From Pedobacter frigiditerrae (GTDB lineage: Bacteria; Bacteroidota; Bacteroidia; Sphingobacteriales; Sphingobacteriaceae), in contig NZ_SJSK01000001.1 in the NCBI RefSeq assembly GCF_004331645.1, positions 1,612,001 to 1,676,000 of the forward strand: a stretch of DNA of 64,000 bases, in the 5' to 3' direction. Of this stretch, positions 9,033 through 16,562 are shown in pieces. Position 1 is the stretch's first letter. Each line of letters begins with the position of its first letter. The translations under genes were made by a program, and so were the position numbers. Under the pieces are notes generated by a model. That model was not told the DNA's origin. It was given only the letters and a program-made list of their open reading frames with translations, and did not search any database.

Positions 9033-10718
9033 TTATAGATTAGGACTGGTAAAGCCTAGATTTTTCATTCCAGTTTTAATTTCTGGTGCACTCATGAATA
9101 AATTCCAAAGTAATTTACTGCGATGATTTTCAATCATTATAATAATTGGTCCCTGATCAATTGCTAAAGTTGAAGTAGCAAACCAAGGGTCATTAAGTTT
9201 AAAAGCATCAATAAATCCATATTCTTTCCAAATCTTATCGCCTAACTTATAATAGAAAAATTTAAGCGCTGCCATAGATTCTGTTGGTGTATATGGAAAT
9301 GATGATAAAGCTGCAGTCGGGGCAATTACACCCAAATCATTGGTTGGTGAACTTGCAGCGTAACCATTAGGAATATCGCTTGCAGTTAAACCCCAACAAT
9401 CTGGCCCATAACCAATATTTTTAGCTGGATTAGCCACACAATAATTGTAATTAATTTGAGTGTGTGCTTTAGTTTGAGTTTCATAATTGGCGTATGTATC
9501 TACCAATCCGATAGGATTTACACCTAGAAAAGTATAGTGTTCTAAAAACAACGGGCCACCATTTGCAACACCTAAAGGTAATTGAACACCGTAATAAGAA
9601 TTTCCATTTTTCATGGCACCACTTCTTGCCCAGCCCAAATCGTAAACAGATTTTGGAATGGAATAAGTTGGCGATGCGGCAGCCATGATGTAAGTGTTTA
9701 ACGCCTCATTCCAACCTTGCAGTGGTAGATTTAAGTCCCAATTATAGTTTGGACTCCAATGCCAATACAAAACGTTTCCACCATCTTTTCTAAACCAAGA
9801 CCATTCAATACCATTGTAAATCGAAGTAATATCGTTTCTTAGGTTAGTTTCAGCTGCATCTGGTCCTGTGAAATATTGACGAGCAGTAATTAATCCCTGC
9901 ATTAAATAAGAGGTTTCAACCAAATCTGCCCCATTATCTTTAGTGCTAAATGGTATAGTAGCGCCTGTGACACCATTTAACCAATGAGGATAAGCGCCAT
10001 GGTATCTTGTTACATTGTTTTTAAGAAAACCCACCATTTTTTGAATCCTTGCTAAACCTTCTGGTCTAGTAATAAAGTTTCTGCTAACTCCAGTTACGAT
10101 TGCCATGACACCAAAGCCAGAACCGCCAGTAGTTACAATATCTCCAGAAGTATTTCTCTCTCTAGCCAAGCCACTTGTTGGGTGGCCAAAATCCCAAAAG
10201 TATTTAAAGGTTTGTCTTTGCACCAAGGTTAAAAGTTCATCATCAGTTATTCGAGCAAATTTATCGCTATTATCTAAACCAGAAACTAAGGTTATATTAA
10301 CAGGGTTGATTAAATTTCCTCCGCCAGCAGATTTTAGATTGGCAGTAATGTTTAAAGAATAGGTTGAGAATGATTTGAAATCACTTTGTGGTGCGATGAT
10401 TAATGTTTTATTTCCATCCTGATAGGTTGTTGTAATAGGGACAGATGATCCTAAAGCATCTGTTAATAAAGCGCCATTTGTAACCGTTGAGGTATTAATA
10501 GCTTCAGTAAAATTAAATTTGATAACGGGCTTTAAGTTTGTCACATTGTATTTAAGTGTGCCGTTATAAATATCATTAACAGTAAAAGATAAAGAAGTGT
10601 CGGTATTTGTAGCTATTTCAGTTTTACTTTTTTTACAACCTGTGCTAAACAAAAGTGCCGAATAAGCCAATAAGGTAAAAGCAAATTTTAAATGAACTCT
10701 TATAAAAATAAACTGCAT
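9033..10718 (-). CDS. GH144-type glucanase with N-terminal Ig-like domain, lipoprotein
   Basis: A 561-residue lipoprotein (cysteine in LLFSTGCKK, about residue 28). It differs from its downstream paralogue by an extra N-terminal domain of about 110 residues resembling a bacterial Ig-like (Big_5) domain (KPVIKFNFTEAINTSTV, then KTLIIAP). The catalytic region starts at LLTLVQRQTFKYFWDFG and contains YWHWSPNYNWDLN, GWNEALNTYIMAAASP, EHYTFLGVNP, WGLTASDIPNGY and IDQGPIIIMIENHRSKLLWN. The Ig domain may hold the enzyme away from the outer membrane. Two tandem GH144 enzymes suggest a division of labour, for example surface and periplasmic, but this is inference. A terminator-like hairpin lies just upstream. 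Confidence 0.85.
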   Translation of the reverse strand: MQFIFIRVHLKFAFTLLAYSALLFSTGCKKSKTEIATNTDTSLSFTVNDIYNGTLKYNVTNLKPVIKFNFTEAINTSTVTNGALLTDALGSSVPITTTYQDGNKTLIIAPQSDFKSFSTYSLNITANLKSAGGGNLINPVNITLVSGLDNSDKFARITDDELLTLVQRQTFKYFWDFGHPTSGLARERNTSGDIVTTGGSGFGVMAIVTGVSRNFITRPEGLARIQKMVGFLKNNVTRYHGAYPHWLNGVTGATIPFSTKDNGADLVETSYLMQGLITARQYFTGPDAAETNLRNDITSIYNGIEWSWFRKDGGNVLYWHWSPNYNWDLNLPLQGWNEALNTYIMAAASPTYSIPKSVYDLGWARSGAMKNGNSYYGVQLPLGVANGGPLFLEHYTFLGVNPIGLVDTYANYETQTKAHTQINYNYCVANPAKNIGYGPDCWGLTASDIPNGYAASSPTNDLGVIAPTAALSSFPYTPTESMAALKFFYYKLGDKIWKEYGFIDAFKLNDPWFATSTLAIDQGPIIIMIENHRSKLLWNLFMSAPEIKTGMKNLGFTSPNL

Positions 10719-10744
10719 AGGGAAATGTGTAAGGTTATTTCATT

Positions 10745-10779
10745 AAAAACACAGTACAGCCAAAGTGTACTGTGTTTTT
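10745..10779 (-). terminator. Terminator-like hairpin inside the PUL
   Basis: A perfect 14-bp stem (10745-10758 with 10766-10779), loop of 7, with a T-rich end on the minus strand (complement of the A-run at 10745-10749). It lies between the LamG lipoprotein gene and the first GH144 gene. It could terminate part of the transcripts or stabilise the 3' end of the susC-susD-LamG message. Confidence 0.65.
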
Positions 10780-10790
10780 GTCATTTAGAA

Positions 10791-11693
10791 TTACTTTCCG
10801 GCTAGGCCAAGGTTGTAAAGTGCCGAGATATAGGCTTGAGGAAGAGGGGTATTATAAAGCCTTACCTCGTCAATTGACCCAGTCATTGCACCAAAACTTG
10901 TGTCAGTACTTACCGATTTTCCTGGGATAAGGTTATAAACTCCACCCATGATGATTTCGCTTGGTTCAAATGAATTAAAGACATTATTACCAGTTCCCCT
11001 ACTTGGATAATTACCAACCTTTATGGCGTTTGCCCAAATATCAAAAATTCCTGAAGTACCATCATACGTAATTACAAAGTGTACCCATTTATTAGCCCCA
11101 ATTTTAGGCGAAAGATTGGTAGCGCCAAAGTTGTTAATATTATCTTGGCGACCACCACCTAAGGTTGTAAAATAGGGGTGTATTTGTATGTAATCTGTAT
11201 TTGTGGCAGGGTTTGCATTAGTTTCTAGAATAAAGTCAAAGCTCCCATTAAACAATCCTGGTCTAGCTATTTGAAATAGCATGGTTTTCTTAGAGCCATT
11301 ATTTGAAATTTGTACCCACTCACTTAATGTAAAGCTTTTTAACGCGGCTGTTTTAACCGCATTAAATTGTGTGCCATAATATAAATAGCCTGCATTTAAG
11401 CTTAAAGCCTGTCCTTTAACTCCACTAGGGATAAAAGTATCATTTGAAGTTGATGTAGGTGCTGTGGCAGATTTGATTTCATTTTTGGTTCCATCAAAAG
11501 ACCAGTATGCAACTAAATTTTTTGGATAAACTTCGTCGGATGAACTAAAACCATCAATTTTGCCAGCATAATTTGAAGCGTCTATCTCTGGTAAATTGTT
11601 TGGATTGCCATCTTTTTTACAAGATGAAAAAGTGGCGGTTGCAAGAGTTAAGCCTAATAACCAGCCCTTTGTATATAAATTTGAAAATTTCAT
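10791..11693 (-). CDS. LamG/concanavalin-like domain lipoprotein, probable surface glycan-binding protein
   Basis: This 300-residue lipoprotein (ATATFSSCKK, Cys about residue 25) sits immediately after SusD, the position of SusE/SusF-like surface glycan-binding proteins. From about residue 60 it has a LamG-type jelly roll: NLVAYWSFDGTKNEI at the start, SFTLSEWVQ in the middle, KWVHFVITYDGTSGIFDIW, and the closing GSIDEVRLYNTPLP. No catalytic motif is apparent. It probably captures the glucan at the outer surface alongside SusD. It could instead be one of the DUF4983/LamG proteins common in PULs, with the same inferred role. Confidence 0.78.
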   Translation of the reverse strand: MKFSNLYTKGWLLGLTLATATFSSCKKDGNPNNLPEIDASNYAGKIDGFSSSDEVYPKNLVAYWSFDGTKNEIKSATAPTSTSNDTFIPSGVKGQALSLNAGYLYYGTQFNAVKTAALKSFTLSEWVQISNNGSKKTMLFQIARPGLFNGSFDFILETNANPATNTDYIQIHPYFTTLGGGRQDNINNFGATNLSPKIGANKWVHFVITYDGTSGIFDIWANAIKVGNYPSRGTGNNVFNSFEPSEIIMGGVYNLIPGKSVSTDTSFGAMTGSIDEVRLYNTPLPQAYISALYNLGLAGK

Positions 11694-11704
11694 ATCGATA
11701 ATTA

Positions 11705-13267
11705 TTAATAATTAGGATTTGGTGTTAATACGCCTTTGCTTAAATCTATTTGAGTTTGAGGAATTGGTAAAACATTATCTCTAGCTGGATTGTAATTTGG
11801 TCTACCAGCTGCAGTTAATGCAGTTTGAGCAATTCCCCAACGCACAAGATCGAAGAAACGATCATATTCCATGGCCAATTCAATTCTTCTTTCTTGCTGA
11901 ATAGCTAAGCGTAAAGCAGTTTGATCCGTAGTAACAACATTAGGAAGAATTGCCGCATTACCATTTCTAGCTCTAGCACGTACACTATTTAAAGCGGCTA
12001 AGGAAGCGGTCGTATTAGCTGCGCCACCAACTTCATTTGCTGCTTCAGCATACATCAAAACAACATCAGCATAACGTAAAATACGCAAGTTCATCCACCA
12101 GCCAGAATTGTAGCCATAAGCAGCTCTAAAAGATGGGTTAGTATATGCTTTATGGTTATAAATTGGGTTATTCCAAGTTGTTGCAGTTATTTCACCATAC
12201 ACAGTTTTGTATGGATTAGGAGATGCTAAGGTTGCAGCTGTATTTCTATACAAAAAAGTTCTTGCTTTACGTGGGTCACCTGCCTCATATGCATTTTCCA
12301 AATTGGTATTAGGAACATTCCATCCAAAACCTAAGTTCCAAACCCCTCCGTCTCTAACGCCTTGAAATTGAGTTGTTTGAATACCGTTGTCGGTTTGTAC
12401 AGTTGCGCTAGCTGTGGCTTGTATTTCAAATACAGATTCTTTACTGTTTTCACCAGCTTCACCAAATATCTTATCATAAGGTGTAGATAAATCATATTGG
12501 CCATTTGTCATCACTAGATTTGCTGCAGACATAGCTAAAGCCCATTTTTGTTGCGTTAAGTAAACTTTCGCCAATATGCCATTTGCAGAACCACTTGTAG
12601 GGCGGCCAATAAATTTCTTATCCCAGCTAATAGGTAAATTAGCTGCTGCAAATTTTAAGTCGCTTTCAATTAAAGCATAAATTTGTGCAGGTGTACTTTG
12701 AGGAATATTTATTTGAGCAACAGTTAAAACCTTGTCAATTAATGGAACTCTCCCAAAAAAACGAACCATATTGAAATATGCATAGCCTCTTATAAATTTC
12801 GCTTCTGCTGAAGATTGTAATTTAACGGCATCAGTTGCAACAATGTCTTTGTTGTTTTCTATTTGATCTAAAGCAGTATTACACTTGTTAATTAAGGTTA
12901 AATACTCAACCCACATTCCATTTACGATACCGTTACTAGGCAATACTGGAAAAGTATCCATGCTATTTGCATCTGCACCACCATCACCTGCTGTACTTCC
13001 TTTATCCGCATCATCACTTCTTACACTAGTAGCTAAGAAAAAACCAGTTACATGCACACCATACCCCCTAAGGTCTTTATAAGCTCCAAAAAGAAATTGA
13101 TCATAAGGACCAGCACCAGTTGGATAAGGGTAATTTTCGGTTGTGTAAACTCCTTGTCTTTCTGTATCTAAAAACTGTTTACAGCCAGAAACAGTTGAAA
13201 TTATTGTTATTATAACGAGTATGGTAACAAAATTTCTAATTGTATTATTAAAATTTTTCATTTTCAT
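11705..13267 (-). CDS. RagB/SusD family nutrient-uptake outer-membrane lipoprotein
   Basis: A 520-residue SusD homologue that forms the lid of the SusC channel and binds glycan. It has a lipoprotein signal ending in ISTVSGC (Cys about residue 29). Family signatures are the early LDTERQGVYTTENY, AEAKFIRGYAYFNMVRFFG (TPR region), the late RYADVVLMYAEAANEVGG, and ERRIELAMEYDRFFDLVRWG near the C-terminus. It follows SusC after about 20 bases. Glycan specificity cannot be read from the sequence and is taken from the enzymes downstream. Confidence 0.95.
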   Translation of the reverse strand: MKMKNFNNTIRNFVTILVIITIISTVSGCKQFLDTERQGVYTTENYPYPTGAGPYDQFLFGAYKDLRGYGVHVTGFFLATSVRSDDADKGSTAGDGGADANSMDTFPVLPSNGIVNGMWVEYLTLINKCNTALDQIENNKDIVATDAVKLQSSAEAKFIRGYAYFNMVRFFGRVPLIDKVLTVAQINIPQSTPAQIYALIESDLKFAAANLPISWDKKFIGRPTSGSANGILAKVYLTQQKWALAMSAANLVMTNGQYDLSTPYDKIFGEAGENSKESVFEIQATASATVQTDNGIQTTQFQGVRDGGVWNLGFGWNVPNTNLENAYEAGDPRKARTFLYRNTAATLASPNPYKTVYGEITATTWNNPIYNHKAYTNPSFRAAYGYNSGWWMNLRILRYADVVLMYAEAANEVGGAANTTASLAALNSVRARARNGNAAILPNVVTTDQTALRLAIQQERRIELAMEYDRFFDLVRWGIAQTALTAAGRPNYNPARDNVLPIPQTQIDLSKGVLTPNPNY

Positions 13268-13287
13268 TTTTATTTAAATGATATCGA

Positions 13288-16200
13288 TTAAAAAGTTACG
13301 TTTAAACCAAAAGAGTAAATAGCTGGTACTGGATAAATTCCATTATCAGCCCCGCTTCCTAAAACGTTTCCTAATTGGGCTTCTGGTGTATAACCAGTTG
13401 CTTTTGTCCAAGTTTTAACGTTTTGGCCACTTACAAATAATCTAAGTTTTGAGATGCCAACTTTAGTTAAAGCATTTGCGCCAAAAGTGTAACCCAGTTG
13501 CACATTACGCAGGCGGAAATAATCTCCAGGCTCTAAGAAATATGTGCTAAATAATAGGTTGTTACCACGAGAATTATCTAAAATTGGTTCAATATTAGAC
13601 GAGCCCGGAGTAGTCCAAGCATTTAAACGATTACTTTCATAATTTAAGATAGAGAAGTTAGCGGTACGACGTTGGGTATAAATTTTATTTCCAGCAACAC
13701 CTTGGCCTTCTATTGTGGCATCAAAACCTTTATAAGCCAAACCAATGCTTAAACCATAACTATAAGGAGGGAACGGAGTGCCTAAATAACCTCTGTCTAA
13801 TGGAGAAATAATACCATCTCCATTAATGTCTGCATAAGAAATATCTCCAGGTAATGAGTTAGCAAAATGAGGTGTTTTGTCTAAATCTGCTGTAGATTGA
13901 TAAATTCCTGTTTGAGTGTAGCCATAAAAATAACCTATCGATCTACCTGTTTCTGTAAGGTTAACACCACCATTACCAAGTAATTGGAAGCTAGTGATGC
14001 CAGTTGAATTTACTTTGTTTTTATTGTAGCCGAAATTTCCAGATATATTATAAGTTAATTCGCTGGTAATTTTATCGTTCCAGCTTAAACTTACCTCAAT
14101 ACCTTTATTGCTTATTTTACCTAAGTTGGTTACATAACCTTTTGTTGTACCTGGTAATGTTTGTGCTGTAATAATACCACTAGAAGTTTTGTTATAAAGG
14201 TTTACTTCTGTACTTAAACGATTGTTTAGCGCTCTTATGTCTAAACCTAAATCAATTCCTTGTACTACTTCAAACCTTAAATCTGGGTCAGCATAAAAAG
14301 CTTCAGAAACAGCAGTGTAAATATTATCACCAAAAATTGCTGTTGATCCATTATCTAAACCAACTTGAGCCCTGTTTTCTGTTGCACCATTTGCATTACC
14401 TAATCTTCCCCAGGCAGCACGTAATTTTAAAAAGTCGATACCTTTAACATTATCTTTGAAGAAGGTTTCCTCACTGGCAACCCAACCTAATCCAACACTA
14501 CCAAATGTACCCCATCTGTTTTTAGGTGCAAAAATAGAACTACCATCTCTGCGTATAGAAGCATTTAGTAGATATTTGTTTTGATAAGCATAACTGATAC
14601 GTCCAAATACACCTGTGTTAGAAAATTCTGTACCACCACCACCATTTGAACTAGGATTATTAGCATTTATTATTCCTAAATACCAAAGGTTTGAATTGTT
14701 TGGTACATTTAAAGTAGTATCTCTACGGGAACCTTCTAAAGTGGTTGTTGATTGTTTAAATGAAGTAAAACCTACAATTGCATTAAGTTTATGGCCACCT
14801 TTATATTCTTTGTCGTAATTTAAAGTATGATCTTGTTGATATCTTCTGCTTTCAAATGTATTTTGATTTACACTTGTTCTAACCGTATTGTCATAAAAAG
14901 TAGCCGTTGGCACAACACCTTCACCCAAGTTAACTACGGTGTAAGGTAGTGGAGAATAACCTCTTGTATTGTTAAAACCTAAGTCGGTGTAAACGGTAGA
15001 TTTAAGTGTAAAATCTTTTAAGAATTTAACCTCAGCAAATAAGCTCCCATTAATTCTATAGCCCCTTTGTATAGAGGTATTACGATTACGCTCAGTCGAA
15101 TAAACTAAATTGCCAACTTGCGCTCTTTGAAAAGACGGCATAGTATAATATAAACCAGCATCATTTTTAACGCCAACTATAGGCGCAGCCCACAACGCAT
15201 TATTTAATGAAGCTGCTGTAGGCTCATTTCTCCAATGAAAACCTGTTAAGTCTGCACCAACTTTAATTTTATCAGTAATCTTGATCTCTTCACTCAAACG
15301 AGCGATGAATTTTTTATAATTATTATACTTGATAATTCCATCTTGGTTATTATAGCCAATGTTAATAAGCGTTGTGCTTTTTTCACCGCTATTAGATACG
15401 CTTAATGAATTGGTGTTGATTACTGCATCACGAATCATTTGATCTTGCCAATTGGTATTAGCGGTATAATTGGTATAATCAAATGGAGCCGCTTTTAAGT
15501 TGGCTAATTGTGCAGAATATAGTTTCTTAAAGCCGTTTGCGTCAACTACATCAATTTGATTGGTTACATGTTGAATACCCAGTGTACTTTGAAAATTAAC
15601 TCTAGTTTTTCCTCTAGCTGCACGCTTTGTAGTTACTGCTATTACGCCATTAGCACCTCTTAGTCCAAAAATGGCTACAGAAGAAGCATCGCGTAATAAA
15701 TCTATAGATTCTATATCTGCAGGGTTTAAATAATCGATGTTATCCTGTAATAAACCATCAACTACATATAATGGATTGGCACTTCCATTTGTACTATTTA
15801 TACCACGTATACGTACAGTTGGGCTTGAACCTGGAGAACCTGAATTACTGATTGTTAAACCAGGTACTTTTCCTTGCAGCGCAGCAATGGGGTTTGTAAC
15901 TGCTAGTTTCTCAATATCTTCTCCTTTTACACTTGCAATAGAACCGGTTAAATCTCTTTTCTTTTGTGTGCCATAACCCACAACCACAACCTGTTGTAAA
16001 TCGTTAGTGGCAGATTTAAAATCAACATTAATTGTTGTTCTGTTGTTAATTGCAATTTCTTGAGTGGTATAACCTATATAGGTAAATACCAACGTGCCGT
16101 TTGCAGGAGCACTTATGGAATAGTTTCCATTTACATCTGTTTGTGTTCCATTTGTTGTCCCTTTAATTATTACGCTTGCAGATGGAACAGCTAATCCTGC

Positions 16201-16320
16201 ATCATCTTTTACCACACCTTTAATTGTAACATTTTGGGCATAGGCAACGTTTAATAAAAGCAAACAAAGAACGATTAAAACAGAAAATTTTGTAAAGATT
16301 TTTTTCATACTGTTGTTCAT
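13288..16320 (-). CDS. SusC/RagA family TonB-linked outer-membrane transporter
   Basis: This 1010-residue TonB-dependent transporter imports oligosaccharides together with SusD. It has a signal peptide, a carboxypeptidase-D regulatory-like domain (VTIKGVVKDDAGLAVPSASV, about residues 30-110), a TonB-box-like stretch (VVVVGYGTQKKRDLTGSI), a plug with PLYVVDGLLQ, and a 22-strand-type barrel ending in an aromatic residue (LNVTF). Two start codons four residues apart are possible (MNNSM then MKKIF); the signal peptide is intact with either. It heads the PUL structural genes. The 242-base spacer to the upstream regulator contains palindromes suited to regulator binding. Confidence 0.96.
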   Translation of the reverse strand: MNNSMKKIFTKFSVLIVLCLLLLNVAYAQNVTIKGVVKDDAGLAVPSASVIIKGTTNGTQTDVNGNYSISAPANGTLVFTYIGYTTQEIAINNRTTINVDFKSATNDLQQVVVVGYGTQKKRDLTGSIASVKGEDIEKLAVTNPIAALQGKVPGLTISNSGSPGSSPTVRIRGINSTNGSANPLYVVDGLLQDNIDYLNPADIESIDLLRDASSVAIFGLRGANGVIAVTTKRAARGKTRVNFQSTLGIQHVTNQIDVVDANGFKKLYSAQLANLKAAPFDYTNYTANTNWQDQMIRDAVINTNSLSVSNSGEKSTTLINIGYNNQDGIIKYNNYKKFIARLSEEIKITDKIKVGADLTGFHWRNEPTAASLNNALWAAPIVGVKNDAGLYYTMPSFQRAQVGNLVYSTERNRNTSIQRGYRINGSLFAEVKFLKDFTLKSTVYTDLGFNNTRGYSPLPYTVVNLGEGVVPTATFYDNTVRTSVNQNTFESRRYQQDHTLNYDKEYKGGHKLNAIVGFTSFKQSTTTLEGSRRDTTLNVPNNSNLWYLGIINANNPSSNGGGGTEFSNTGVFGRISYAYQNKYLLNASIRRDGSSIFAPKNRWGTFGSVGLGWVASEETFFKDNVKGIDFLKLRAAWGRLGNANGATENRAQVGLDNGSTAIFGDNIYTAVSEAFYADPDLRFEVVQGIDLGLDIRALNNRLSTEVNLYNKTSSGIITAQTLPGTTKGYVTNLGKISNKGIEVSLSWNDKITSELTYNISGNFGYNKNKVNSTGITSFQLLGNGGVNLTETGRSIGYFYGYTQTGIYQSTADLDKTPHFANSLPGDISYADINGDGIISPLDRGYLGTPFPPYSYGLSIGLAYKGFDATIEGQGVAGNKIYTQRRTANFSILNYESNRLNAWTTPGSSNIEPILDNSRGNNLLFSTYFLEPGDYFRLRNVQLGYTFGANALTKVGISKLRLFVSGQNVKTWTKATGYTPEAQLGNVLGSGADNGIYPVPAIYSFGLNVTF

Positions 16321-16354
16321 ATTTGATTAATTGATTAATCTAATTTTGAGCTTT

Positions 16355-16410
16355 AGTTTCGAAACTGCAAGTAATTGTACCTATACATTAATACATCAAA
16401 GTATAAATGT
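16355..16410 (-). promoter_or_regulatory. Palindromes in the susC upstream region (candidate operators)
   Basis: Two dyads lie 35-90 bases upstream of susC. One is the perfect 12-bp palindrome AGTTTCGAAACT (16355-16366). The other is ACATTAATAC-6-GTATAAATGT (16385-16410) with one mismatch. LuxR-type regulators bind dyads as dimers, so the second is a reasonable site for the adjacent regulator. No exact TAnnTTTG box was found, consistent with activator-dependent expression. The rest of 16321-16562 shows no gene. Confidence 0.35.
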
Positions 16411-16562
16411 GTAGTTTCTCATACAGATAGACAAAGTTGAGTTTTAACCTAAAAAGGATGTTTTTAATGCCTTAACAAGAATATTATAGCTACTACAAGA
16501 TAAAATTAGAGTTGGCATATTGATGTAAAGAAAATGTAAACATGAGAGGTAATGATGTAGTG

